DNA from: Bin34 sp965219935
Lineage (GTDB): Bacteria > Chloroflexota > Anaerolineae > Caldilineales > Caldilineaceae
Direction: 5' to 3'
NCBI GenBank assembly: GCA_965219935.1
Contig: CBDCOU010000003.1
Span: 2,666,001 to 2,730,000, forward strand
DNA length: 64,000 nt
Both the position numbers and the translations under genes were made by a program. The notes beneath the pieces are model-generated. The model was not told the origin of the DNA, did no database searches, and saw only the letters and a list, made by a program, of their open reading frames with translations. Shown piece by piece: positions 33,891 through 42,361 of this stretch (position 1 is its first letter; the number at the start of each line of letters is the position of its first letter).

Positions 33891-34694
33891 ATGTCAAGCA
33901 ATCCCCTGAAAGTGCACATTACAGGCGTGTACGGCCTCATCGGCAATCTTGTCTACGGCCATCTCAACAGACAGCCGAACCGCTATGACGTCCATGGCAG
34001 CAGCCGACGTTCCGCCAGTTCCACCCGTGCCGATGCCGATTCACTCATCCGGCTGCCGGACACGCACTTCGTGCAGGCCGATCTGGGGGATGCCGACGCC
34101 ATGATGCAAGCCATCGCCGGCATGGACGCCGTACTGCACATCGGGGCGGTGCCGGATCCCGCGGCTCCGTTCGAGGACGTGCTGCACAGCAACGTGGTCG
34201 GAACCTACAACGTGCTGGAAGCCTGTCGGGAAGCCGGGGTCAAGCGCCTGGTATACGCCAGTTCCGTCATGGCCACCATGGGTTACTTCTACTATCAGGA
34301 ACCCTACAACGCCATCCGCGAAGAGCGCTTTGAGGACGTACCGGACGACATTCCCCTCATTACCCCTGCAGATCCGCCCCGTCCCACCGAACCCTATTCG
34401 GCCAGCAAGGTCTGGGGGGAAGGCATTTGCCGGACCTACCACGATGCCCACGACATCGCCACCGTGTGCCTGCGCATCGGGGCCGTCAACAAGGAGGACC
34501 GCAGCCTGTTTGGCTGGACCGATTCCCTCTGGTGCAGCCAGCGGGACGTAGCCAACATCATTGAACTCGCCCTGCAGGCGACCGCGGCTCCCTGTTTCCA
34601 CATCTGCTACGGGATTTCGGACAATCGGCATCGCTGGGTTGACCTGGCATCCTCGCGGCAGGCGCTGGGTTTTGAGCCCCAGGACGGTGCGTAG
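33891..34694 (+). CDS. NAD-dependent epimerase/dehydratase (extended SDR)
   Basis: This 267-residue protein has the SDR nucleotide-binding start VHITGVYGLIGNLVYGHL (a variant of TGxxGxxG), then MDAVLHIGAVPDPA, VYASSVMATMGYFY and the catalytic-type Tyr-x3-Lys in EPYSASKVWGEG. It is shorter than most sugar epimerases (about 300-330), resembling uronate dehydrogenase-like proteins. ATG 33891 is preceded by GGAG at a normal distance. It lies between the desaturase-Rieske gene and a sialidase on the same strand, so a role in oxidised or amino sugar metabolism is plausible but unproven. Confidence 0.88.
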   Translation: MSSNPLKVHITGVYGLIGNLVYGHLNRQPNRYDVHGSSRRSASSTRADADSLIRLPDTHFVQADLGDADAMMQAIAGMDAVLHIGAVPDPAAPFEDVLHSNVVGTYNVLEACREAGVKRLVYASSVMATMGYFYYQEPYNAIREERFEDVPDDIPLITPADPPRPTEPYSASKVWGEGICRTYHDAHDIATVCLRIGAVNKEDRSLFGWTDSLWCSQRDVANIIELALQATAAPCFHICYGISDNRHRWVDLASSRQALGFEPQDGA

Positions 34695-34798
34695 ACCATC
34701 CCGTCCGGTGTGGCGGACCATGCCTGTAGGATTCTCAAGTCCCTGCCGGTGGCAGAATCCTGGCCACCCCCCAACCGAAGTCCGGAGACGACGCCATC

Positions 34799-35842
34799 AT
34801 GCTGGATGAGCAAGTACTGTTCCAGAGCGGAACCCTTGGGTACCACACCTTCCGCATTCCGGCACTGCTGACGTTAAGCAGCGGACGCGTGCTGGCCTTT
34901 GCCGAAGGTCGCGTCCACGGACCCGGTGATGCAGGCACCATCGAACTGGTCCTGCGCCACAGCAACGACCATGGCACCTCCTGGTCCGACCTCCGGGTCG
35001 TGGTCAAGGAAGACGACATGACGTGTGGCAATCCGTGTCCGGTCCAGGACAGTGCCACCGGTACCATCTGGCTCTGGTTCTGCAAGAACACCGCTGAAGG
35101 CGGGGAAGGGTTGATCGTTCAGGGCAAGGCCAAACGCACGGTCTGGCTCACGCACAGCCTGGACGAGGGGAAAACCTGGAGCGAGCCGGTCAACATGACC
35201 GACAAGGTGATGCAACCTGACTGGACTTGGTACGCAACCGGGCCGGGCCACGGCATCCAGCTGCAATCGGGCCGGATGGTGGTGCCTTGTGATCACATGG
35301 TGGGCATTCACCTGGACCGAACCAAGGATCCCTACCATTCCCATGTTGTCTACAGCGACGACGGCGGCATCACTTGGCACATCGGCGGCATTGTCAGGGA
35401 CGGAACCAACGAATGCGAGGTGGTCGAACTGCTGAACGGCGACGTCATGATCAACTGCCGCAACTACGCGCAGCGCAGCCAACGGGCCGTCGCCATCAGC
35501 CGGGACCTCGGTTCCTCCTTCGAGGAGTTTCGGTGGGACCAAGCTCTGGTCGAACCGGTCTGTCAGGCCAGCATCATACGCTGGCCCCAGGCCAACAACG
35601 GCCTTCTGTTCGCCAATCCGGCATCCGCCACCGACCGAACCCGTATGACTGTTCGGCTCAGCGCGAACGAGGGGCATTCCTGGCCGCAAACCAAGCTGCT
35701 CCATGCCGGACCGGCTGCATACAGCGACTTGGCCGTTTCGGCCGAGGGAATCGCCCTGTGCCTTTACGAAAAGGGGGACGACGGGCCCTACGAAACCCTT
35801 GCACTGGCTCGGTTCGACACCGAATGGCTATCTGCACAGTAA
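34799..35842 (+). CDS. Sialidase/neuraminidase-like BNR protein (GH33 type)
   Basis: This 347-residue six-bladed-propeller protein has the sialidase FRIP motif at residues 18-21 (Arg19) and four Asp boxes: SNDHGTSW (55-62), SLDEGKTW, SDDGGITW and SANEGHSW. A late YSDLAV could supply the catalytic Tyr. Sialidases release terminal sialic acids from glycans; related enzymes act on other sugars. There is no signal peptide, so it would be intracellular unless exported otherwise. It follows the epimerase gene by 104 bases on the same strand. No sialic acid lyase or kinase is present in the window. Confidence 0.85.
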   Translation: MLDEQVLFQSGTLGYHTFRIPALLTLSSGRVLAFAEGRVHGPGDAGTIELVLRHSNDHGTSWSDLRVVVKEDDMTCGNPCPVQDSATGTIWLWFCKNTAEGGEGLIVQGKAKRTVWLTHSLDEGKTWSEPVNMTDKVMQPDWTWYATGPGHGIQLQSGRMVVPCDHMVGIHLDRTKDPYHSHVVYSDDGGITWHIGGIVRDGTNECEVVELLNGDVMINCRNYAQRSQRAVAISRDLGSSFEEFRWDQALVEPVCQASIIRWPQANNGLLFANPASATDRTRMTVRLSANEGHSWPQTKLLHAGPAAYSDLAVSAEGIALCLYEKGDDGPYETLALARFDTEWLSAQ

Positions 35843-35931
35843 CCGACGGGCTTCCTACATCCCGCGCCTCCAAGTAGCCCGCGCGGAATTTAATTCCGAT
35901 CTTTCCCAGGGACCCACTTGTAAACTCCTGT

Positions 35932-36561
35932 TCAATGTGACTCAATGATCCTGCCAATAACCTTGAAGAACCGATCGCAGCTAGGACAACAGTCTCGAAC
36001 CTTCTGCGGATCAATCTTCTTGAGCAAATCCGAAGCATGGTTGAGTTTATTGTCGTAATAGTTTCCTTTCTGTGTTTGCTCGGTGGCACGCGTCAATGAC
36101 TTTTTGATATCAGCTTTACTTCTGGCCTCGAGATTTTGGAGGTCGGATGGTAGTGCCTTCTGACGAAAGCCGCGCCCGTAGTATCGAGACAATGCATCAG
36201 CATCTGAAACAATCCATGTCTCCATGGATTGGATCATTAGATGAACAGTCTCTTCTTCAATTTCCGAAAAATCCCAACCAACTTGGTCTCTGAGAAAGAC
36301 GAGCGGTGTTGTGTCCCTTTGAACAGGTCCTTCCGAATCGACCAACAGCACAATCACAGTGTTCTCTTCATAGCGACAGGCGTTGCAAAATGCATCATAA
36401 GCCCTTCCACGTCCACCACGAGGCACAAGTTTCCAGTGCCATGATTTGGCTCGGGCTACCAGCTTGAGTTCATTCAAGAAGACATCCATCCCCCGTCTGA
36501 ATTCGTCTCTAGGATTACGTTGATCTCCTCCGCCTTCAACGTAGATAGTGATGCCGTTCAC
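35932..36561 (-). CDS. DUF4276 protein, partner of AAA ATPase (module 1)
   Basis: This 209-residue protein opens with a TOPRIM-like strand and acidic residue (GITIYVEGGGDQRNPRDEFRRGM), followed by TVIVLLVDSEGPVQ and SMETWIVSDADALSRYYG, which fit the DUF4276 family. These proteins are usually encoded beside OLD-like ATPases and are suspected to be the nuclease or effector half. Its ATG overlaps the ATPase stop by 4 bases (ATGA). Base composition is lower in GC than neighbours (24 of 60 bases at 36001-36060), consistent with transfer. A defence role is inference. Confidence 0.8.
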   Translation of the reverse strand: MNGITIYVEGGGDQRNPRDEFRRGMDVFLNELKLVARAKSWHWKLVPRGGRGRAYDAFCNACRYEENTVIVLLVDSEGPVQRDTTPLVFLRDQVGWDFSEIEEETVHLMIQSMETWIVSDADALSRYYGRGFRQKALPSDLQNLEARSKADIKKSLTRATEQTQKGNYYDNKLNHASDLLKKIDPQKVRDCCPSCDRFFKVIGRIIESH

Positions 36562-37760
36562 GGATTTGCCCCCAATTCACCTATGCGCCAGAGATCGCCC
36601 AATTGATAGTCTTTCAGCCAAAACGCCAACCTCTCAGGGTCAAGCCTCCGCAACACGGTGCCTGCGCCGGGACGCTCGCATGCGACAACTGCATCGGGCT
36701 TGTCTGAGAGCGCGGAAACAAGTGCATCCGAATGTGTCGTCACAAGAAGCTGCATCCTCCGGGAGGCATCTACCAGCACATCGGCCATCAGTGCCACTGC
36801 ATCAGGATGCAATCCAAGTTCAGGCTCCTCAATACACACCAAGGGTGGCGGCGAAGGTGACAACAGCAGGGCCAGCATGGCTACAAAGCGGATTGTACCG
36901 TCTGACAGTCGCGTCGCCGGAATCGGTTGGCCAAAATCTGATTCATGTAAGAAAAATTGCACGGAACCACCAGACACTCTAGTTGACATCCTTTTAAATC
37001 TAGGAAAAAATCGTCCCAGCATCCGATTGAAAATCACCGGATCCCGGTGATCTATTTGATTGAGCAACAGTGCTAGATTGCTACTGTCAGGAAGAAGACT
37101 ATCTTCAGGAAGATCTGCAGGTTGTGGTTGTCTCAAGGGCGCGTAGCGTCCGAAGGACCACTCTCGAAACACTTGGATTTGCCTGAACTTCCTACCCAGC
37201 CAAGTTATCTCCGGATAAGTTTGTGGATCCTGGCGCTGTGCCAACACGGATTGGTCCAGAGCCAGATCCTCTCGCCGTAGAAATCTGTTTTCTCGTCCAT
37301 TGTCCTTCCAAGACTCCCGAATGTTAATCGCAGGCCGCCCGTGCTGGAAGCGATAGTAGAAGATTGGTTTGGTATGACCTGGCCACGGTTCGAAATCCTC
37401 AATCGCTTCGTCAAGTACTTCAACCCGACTGTCGGCTTCCGTGAATTTCAGTCTATACCTTAGAGGCTTTTTGGTAGGGATGTCCGGACATGCATCAATA
37501 TCCCCCGTTACAATTTCAATAGTCGCAGCCTTGTCCGCGCCTTTTCCTTTCCAAAGCCACTCCCGGGCTCCGCCACCGTCCCGAATGGTGGCCGCCAAAT
37601 CCACAGGTGTGGAGTGCAGGAGTTCCAGAGCCTCGATCAGGTTGGACTTCCCTGCACCGTTGGGACCGATGAGGACATTCAGCGGCTGAAGATCAAATTC
37701 GTCTGTTCCAGGTGGAAATGACAACAGATTGTCCAGACGCAGGCTTTGAATGAACTGCAC
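36558..37760 (-). CDS. OLD-like AAA ATPase (module 1)
   Basis: This 400-residue SMC/ABC-like ATPase has Walker A GPNGAGKS at 32-39, LSDGTIRFVAML as the signature-like motif, Walker B PPLVCIEEPELGLHP, and VTTHSDALVSAL as the switch region. It lacks a fused TOPRIM domain; that function is probably supplied by the DUF4276 partner overlapping its 3-prime end. GTG 37760 is chosen because AGGAGAG lies 6 bases upstream and no suitable ATG exists. Such pairs resemble abortive-infection modules (compare AbiL or PARIS, which pair an ATPase with a TOPRIM-like effector). Confidence 0.87.
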   Translation of the reverse strand: MQFIQSLRLDNLLSFPPGTDEFDLQPLNVLIGPNGAGKSNLIEALELLHSTPVDLAATIRDGGGAREWLWKGKGADKAATIEIVTGDIDACPDIPTKKPLRYRLKFTEADSRVEVLDEAIEDFEPWPGHTKPIFYYRFQHGRPAINIRESWKDNGRENRFLRREDLALDQSVLAQRQDPQTYPEITWLGRKFRQIQVFREWSFGRYAPLRQPQPADLPEDSLLPDSSNLALLLNQIDHRDPVIFNRMLGRFFPRFKRMSTRVSGGSVQFFLHESDFGQPIPATRLSDGTIRFVAMLALLLSPSPPPLVCIEEPELGLHPDAVALMADVLVDASRRMQLLVTTHSDALVSALSDKPDAVVACERPGAGTVLRRLDPERLAFWLKDYQLGDLWRIGELGANP

Positions 37761-37906
37761 TACGGACTCTCCTATGTTCCTGCACCTCATTGATGGGGCG
37801 GTGCACTGTGGCAATTCTATACCAAAGGGCAAATTCCAGAGTTGATGGTACCCGGACATCACGGTGCCTATCCGTCTTGGAAACCCCAAACGGCGAGCTT
37901 GGCTTA

Positions 37907-38243
37907 TCAACGCTTCTGCAGCCGATAGGGATATAGCCTGAATTCCCTTCCCAGCTCCTCCCGGTGTTCATGCACCCAGTCGGACAGGGCCCTGGAACCC
38001 AGGGGTTCCTCATCGGAACTCAGCAGGTCTAGGACCAACCCCTTGATCTCGGACCAGGACAGGAGGGTGTCACCCAGCACCCACCCCGTGGCTTGAAACA
38101 GCGGTTGGCACAGCCTGGGCGGCAAGGGCAGCACGATCGGGGCGCGGCCGCGGCCGGTCAAGGTATGGCCAAGCCACCGAACCAGGTCGTCGAAGGCGTA
38201 TTGTTCCGGGCCGCAGGCATCCCGCGTTACGTTCCTGTTGGGG
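37907..38243 (-). pseudogene. C-terminal remnant of NDUFA9-like SDR, cut by TnpB element
   Basis: About 112 codons remain: NVTRDACGPEQYAFDDLVRWL, WVLGDTLLSWSEIKGLVLDLL and RALSDWVHEHREELGREF match the end of NAD(P)-binding NDUFA9-like proteins. The N-terminal piece lies on the other side of the element at 39919-40142. About 120 central residues are in neither piece, so the insertion was accompanied or followed by deletion. Confidence 0.75.
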
Positions 38244-38376
38244 TTTATAACCATAAGTTGACAACGGGGCACAAGCCGCAGAGTGGAGTGCCTGTGTGGT
38301 AAAATAAGGCAACTCGTACACATATTAGGCACGGCCCTTCTTCCCCCAGACGGCACCAGGCAACACGGCCATCCGG

Positions 38377-39852
38377 ATGACCACCTCCCCAACCGCCACC
38401 CCGACCACAGTCCGCAGCGAGCGGTACCGGGTGCGTTTTGACAGCCGTCGGCAGGCGGAGCTGTGTGCCCAAACGGCGGGGGCCAACCGCTTCGTCTGGA
38501 ATCTGTTCCTGGCCAACAACGACTGGCGCTACCGCGTGTGCCGCCAGGCCCGGGGCTACGGGCAGTGGACCGACTTCCCGGAAGAGCAAAGACCGCTGGC
38601 GGTGGACCCAAGTACGACTTGGCAATCCATGTACAAGCGGTTCGCCCTGATCCGCAGCGGGCAGTACGACCGCGAGTTCCAGGCGTTCCTGGCCGCGCCC
38701 GAAGGGGCCGTGTACGCGGACCAGGACCTGTCGTGGCTGCGGGATCTGCCCAGCGCCCCCGTCCGACACGTGCTGAAGTACCTGGATGCCGCCTACCAGG
38801 TGTTCTACAAGGCGCACGCCGCGGCCAAGGCGGAGGGCCGGTTCCTGCCGCGGCGCAAGTCCGATGGCAAGCCGCAGCATTTTCCGCGGCACAAGGGCCG
38901 GCAGGGACGCAAGGCCGACGGCTTCACCATCCCGGACAAGGTGAGAATGGACGGCCACCGGCTGCACATCCCCCGGATGGGGTGGGTGCGGCTGGAGCGG
39001 GGCTCCAACCACCCGTATCGGGGATGCGTACCCAAGACCGTGCGGCTGTTGAAGGAGGGTACGGGCCGGCACCCGAAGTGGTATGCCACCGTTGCGTACG
39101 AGGTGCCGGTTGGGCGCCTGAAGCCGCCTGCCCGGGACGGCGAGTTGGGACTGGACCGGAATGTCCGGCAGGCCACGGACAACCACGGCGAGGTCTACGC
39201 ACAGCCGGACACGGACAAGCTGGACGCCAACATCAAGCGCAAGCAGCGCCAGGCGGCCAAGGCCCGGGAACGCTCCCGGCAGTCCGGGAAGCCGATGTCC
39301 AACCGGGGGCGGCGCGTGTGCGGCCAGTTGCACAAGCTGCACCGCAAGAAGAAGCGACGGCGCGAGAACGCCGCCCACCAGCACAGCCGGAAGATGGCGG
39401 ATACGGCGCACGCCGTGGTGCTTGAGGATCTGGACACCCAGGCCATGACGCAGAGTGCGAAGGGCACGGTCGAGAAACCCGGCACGAACGTCAAGGCCAA
39501 GTCCGGACTCAACCGGGAGATCCTGGCCTCCGGCTGGGGCCGCCTGGAACGCAACCTAGACTACAAGGCCGGTCTGGTGGTGAAGGTGGACCCGGCCTAC
39601 ACATCGCAAACCTGTGCGGTGTGCGGACATGCCGACAAGGAGAATCGCAAGACACAGGCAACCTTCAAGTGCACGGCCTGCGGACACACTGCCAATGCAG
39701 ACCGCAACGCCGCCGTCAACATTCTGGATAGGGGCCTGCCCCTGATCCGACAGGCCCGTGGGACAGGGGCTTCTGCACGGCGAGGGGCGTTTGGCATTGA
39801 GCCAACCCCGAAGACCCGTGAACAAGGCAGACGGGGTCCGCCCCGCCTGTAA
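38377..39852 (+). CDS. tnpB: TnpB RNA-guided nuclease (canonical)
   Basis: This 491-residue protein is a full TnpB: RuvC Asp260 in LGLDRNVRQATD, Glu350 in HAVVLEDLDTQAM, the zinc ribbon Cys413/416 (CAVCGH) and Cys432/435 (CTACGH), and Asp442 in NADRNAAVNIL. The N-terminal part contains the usual ANRFVWNLFL and a basic central region. TnpB is guided by an omega RNA made from the element's right end and cuts the empty target site. It probably remains intact, though no transposase is present to mobilise it. No Shine-Dalgarno site precedes ATG 38377. Confidence 0.92.
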   Translation: MTTSPTATPTTVRSERYRVRFDSRRQAELCAQTAGANRFVWNLFLANNDWRYRVCRQARGYGQWTDFPEEQRPLAVDPSTTWQSMYKRFALIRSGQYDREFQAFLAAPEGAVYADQDLSWLRDLPSAPVRHVLKYLDAAYQVFYKAHAAAKAEGRFLPRRKSDGKPQHFPRHKGRQGRKADGFTIPDKVRMDGHRLHIPRMGWVRLERGSNHPYRGCVPKTVRLLKEGTGRHPKWYATVAYEVPVGRLKPPARDGELGLDRNVRQATDNHGEVYAQPDTDKLDANIKRKQRQAAKARERSRQSGKPMSNRGRRVCGQLHKLHRKKKRRRENAAHQHSRKMADTAHAVVLEDLDTQAMTQSAKGTVEKPGTNVKAKSGLNREILASGWGRLERNLDYKAGLVVKVDPAYTSQTCAVCGHADKENRKTQATFKCTACGHTANADRNAAVNILDRGLPLIRQARGTGASARRGAFGIEPTPKTREQGRRGPPRL

Positions 39853-39878
39853 GGTCCGGAACCTGACGGTCCGGACCT
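39852..39878 (+). repeat. Right-end hairpin, probable omega RNA 3-prime region
   Basis: AGGTCCGG and CCGGACCT form a perfect 8-bp stem with an 11-base loop, beginning in the tnpB stop codon. In IS200/IS605 elements a hairpin here belongs both to the transposon right end and to the guide RNA scaffold. Confidence 0.65.
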
Positions 39879-39918
39879 GATATCGATTGGTGCATGTCAA
39901 CTATTCGATATATGTCCC

Positions 39919-40142
39919 TTGTACAGCGTATCCACCCCGGCCAGCGCGTCCAGAAGGCCGGGAGCGGGTTCGGTTCCGGCCGCGAACTGCGACGACCAGC
40001 TTTCCACGGCCCCATCGAACGGATTAGGCTCCGGCCGGCGACGGGCGGTTAGAGTGCGAACCCGGCCGCCGCGTGCCAGCAATTCGGACGCGATGCTCCG
40101 GCCCAGATAGGACCAGGCACCGGTCACCAGGGAAAGCGTCAT
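39919..40142 (-). pseudogene. N-terminal remnant of NDUFA9-like SDR, cut by TnpB element
   Basis: Seventy-four codons remain from ATG 40142: MTLSLVTGAWSYLGRSIASE (the family's TGA-x-SYLGR nucleotide-binding motif) to AGVDTLY. Intact relatives continue NTYWVRF at this point; here the frame runs into element sequence and stops. The other half is at 37907-38243. The 5-prime end may still be transcribed divergently from ctaA. Confidence 0.78.
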
Positions 40143-40371
40143 GGGAAGGTCAAGGGGATACGGAAAGGAACATGATGCAAACGCGGGCTTCGGTTTGACA
40201 CCCACTTCGGATTCCAATGCCCATGTGCGCGGACGGGGTCGTCGAACCCGGTGCCGTTCGATACCGGATGCCGCCAAGCAGCCGGTGCGGAAACGGCGGT
40301 CCGGCCCGGAATTGTGGGCATAATACCGGGTCCGCGGAATCCTCGGCGCCAATTCCCTGCAAACCCTTTTT

Positions 40372-41379
40372 ATGTCCAGACCATCCGTGCCGGCCAAAGA
40401 AGGCCAGCTCCGGGGCATCACGACCGCGGCCCTCGCCTGGACAACCTTTGCAGTCAACGGAATCGTCATCCTGCAGGGCGCAGTAGTCAGGGCCACGGGC
40501 TCCGGTGCCGGCTGTGGACGCGACTGGCCCCGCTGCCAAGGGGAATTCCTGCCGCTGGACCATGGATTCGCCACCTGGATCGAGTATTCCCACCGCGCCC
40601 TGTCGGGCGTGGCCCTGTTGATGGGGGTTTGGCTGCTAATCCGCGCCTTCCGTCTGCGGAAGGCAAATCCCGGCCTGCTGGCCTGGACGGTTGCCTCCAC
40701 CGCGTTCCTGGGCATCGAGGCCTTGATTGGCGCCGCGACGGTGTTGACCGGCCTGACGGGCGACAACGTGTCGGTGGCCCGCGGCCTGCTTGTCGCCTTT
40801 CATCTCCTGAACTCCCTTTGGCTTATGGGCTCGCTTTCGTTGGCGGTCTACCATGCCCACGCTGATCGATCCTGGCCTCCGGGCTGGTACGGTCGGTCCG
40901 GCTTGGGGTGGCTGGTCGGGTTGGGGCTCCTGGGCATGATGGTGGTCATGTTCTCGGGCGGCATCGCGGCCATGGGCAACACCATGTTTCCGCCCGAGTC
41001 CCTGGAGGCCGGCTTGTCCGAGGACTTCAGCACCGCGTCCCATCCGCTCATCCGGCTGCGCATCCTCCACCCATTGCTGGCCATCGCAGTCGGGATCTAT
41101 CTTTGGGCAATCCATGCCGTGACCGGATGGCTCAGGCCCGTCCCCGAAGCAGGGCCGTGGCGCCGCCTGCTTTTGTGGGCCTACGCCGTGCAACTGGTCG
41201 TCGGCACCGTCAACCTGTCTCTGCTGGGACCGATCATGCTGCAGTTGACACACCTGGCCGTGGCAGTCGGGGTCTTTTGCCTCTGGACGCTGGTGGCCTG
41301 GATCGTCCTGACCGCGCCAGGCCTCGTTCACACTCCCAGTGGCTTGCCTTGGCGTAGCCGCGAGGCAGTCTCCGCGTGA
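40372..41379 (+). CDS. ctaA: Heme A synthase
   Basis: This 335-residue membrane protein with about eight membrane segments converts heme O to heme A for cytochrome c oxidase. The first half has the pattern VNGIVILQGAVVRATGSGAGCGRDWPRCQGEF (Cys pair of the CtaA family) and WIEYSHRALSG with a heme-ligand His; the second half has SHPLIRLRILHPLLAIAVG and QLTHLAVAVGVF with the matching His. ATG 40372. Its stop overlaps the ctaB GTG start by 4 bases, so both are translated together. Confidence 0.93.
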   Translation: MSRPSVPAKEGQLRGITTAALAWTTFAVNGIVILQGAVVRATGSGAGCGRDWPRCQGEFLPLDHGFATWIEYSHRALSGVALLMGVWLLIRAFRLRKANPGLLAWTVASTAFLGIEALIGAATVLTGLTGDNVSVARGLLVAFHLLNSLWLMGSLSLAVYHAHADRSWPPGWYGRSGLGWLVGLGLLGMMVVMFSGGIAAMGNTMFPPESLEAGLSEDFSTASHPLIRLRILHPLLAIAVGIYLWAIHAVTGWLRPVPEAGPWRRLLLWAYAVQLVVGTVNLSLLGPIMLQLTHLAVAVGVFCLWTLVAWIVLTAPGLVHTPSGLPWRSREAVSA

Positions 41380-42290
41380 GCACTTCGCTCCCGGCCGCGC
41401 CGCCTGCCATTTGGCGCGAATACCTCGCCCTGACCAAACCCAAGGTGGTGTCCCTACTGCTGTTTACGGCTGTGGGCGCCATGTTTGTTGCTGTCGGCGG
41501 CCTGCCAAACCCATGGGCCCTGTTGGGAGTTCTGGTGGGCGGTTACATGTCCACGGGCGGAGCCGGCGTCTTCAACATGATTTTGGACCGGGACATCGAT
41601 GCCAGGATGCGGCGCACAAAACGCCGGCCGCTCGTAACCGGCAGCATCTCGGTGCCGCAGGCGGCAGTGTTCGGGGGTCTGCTCAGCGCAGGTTCATTCG
41701 TGGTCCTGCTGCTGACGACCAACCTGCTAACGGCCCTGCTGGCCTGGGCCGGCCTGCTCTTCTATGTGCTGGTCTACACGGCCTGGCTGAAGCGGGCCAC
41801 CTGGCAGAACATTGTGATCGGCGGTGCCGCCGGTGCGGTTCTGCCCCTGCTGGGATGGGCCGCCGTGACCGACTCCCTCCCTCGGATGGCCTGGATTCTG
41901 TTCCTGCTGATCTTCATGTGGACCCCCGTGCACTTCTGGGCCCTGGCCTTCTTGGTAAGCGACCAGTATGCGGACGTGGGCGTGCCCATGGCCCCGGCCG
42001 TCATCGGAACCCAGCGCACGCTGCGCCAGATGATGCTCTACACCGTCCTGACGGTCCTGACCACCCTGGCCCCCTTCGTGCTCCGGGAGGCCGGCTGGTC
42101 CTACTTGGGTGCGGTCGTTCTGTTGAACGGCCTGCTGGTCGTCAAGATGGTGCAGCTGTACGCCAAGACTGCACCGTCCTGGGAAGTGGCGCGCCCGGAT
42201 GCCCTGGCCGTGTACAAGTTCTCGATGCTGTACCTGGCCCTCGTGTTCGTGGCCCTGGCCCTGGACCGCGGACTGCCGTTTCTGCCCTGA
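41376..42290 (+). CDS. ctaB: Protoheme IX farnesyltransferase (heme O synthase)
   Basis: This 304-residue UbiA-superfamily enzyme adds farnesyl to heme B to make heme O, the substrate of CtaA. The polyprenyl-diphosphate site is FNMILDRDIDARMRRTKRRPL (about 65-85), and YTAWLKRATWQNIVIGGAAGAVLPLLGW contains the family's second conserved region. About nine membrane segments are predicted. It starts at GTG 41376, overlapping ctaA by 4 bases. No cytochrome oxidase subunits are adjacent; they must lie elsewhere. The two genes form a two-gene operon. Confidence 0.95.
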   Translation: MSTSLPAAPPAIWREYLALTKPKVVSLLLFTAVGAMFVAVGGLPNPWALLGVLVGGYMSTGGAGVFNMILDRDIDARMRRTKRRPLVTGSISVPQAAVFGGLLSAGSFVVLLLTTNLLTALLAWAGLLFYVLVYTAWLKRATWQNIVIGGAAGAVLPLLGWAAVTDSLPRMAWILFLLIFMWTPVHFWALAFLVSDQYADVGVPMAPAVIGTQRTLRQMMLYTVLTVLTTLAPFVLREAGWSYLGAVVLLNGLLVVKMVQLYAKTAPSWEVARPDALAVYKFSMLYLALVFVALALDRGLPFLP

Positions 42291-42306
42291 CCACCCCGGA
42301 ACCAAC

Positions 42307-42332
42307 GGGGCCCCACACCGACGCAGGGCCCC
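42307..42332. terminator. GC hairpin between convergent ctaB and aldehyde dehydrogenase genes
   Basis: GGGGCCC and GGGCCCC form a perfect 7-bp stem with a 12-base loop. It sits between two convergent stops and could end transcription from both sides, but neither side has a long T tract. Confidence 0.45.
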
Positions 42333-42361
42333 TTCCCATGCCGGCCGGCCGTCATGGCTGG

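Larger units (their letters stand above)
38249..39918 (+). mobile_element. TnpB-only IS200/IS605-like element inserted in an SDR gene
   Basis: The element carries one gene, a canonical tnpB, and no TnpA. The left side begins near TTTAT followed by AACCATAAGTTGAC; a 5-6 bp hairpin (38268-38292) lies inside it. The right side has a strong hairpin over the tnpB stop (39852-39878). The right limit is set by where the interrupted SDR reading frame resumes (about 39919). The exact tips need comparison with intact copies. It shares TATAACC at its left end with the other TnpB element. Confidence 0.7.
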
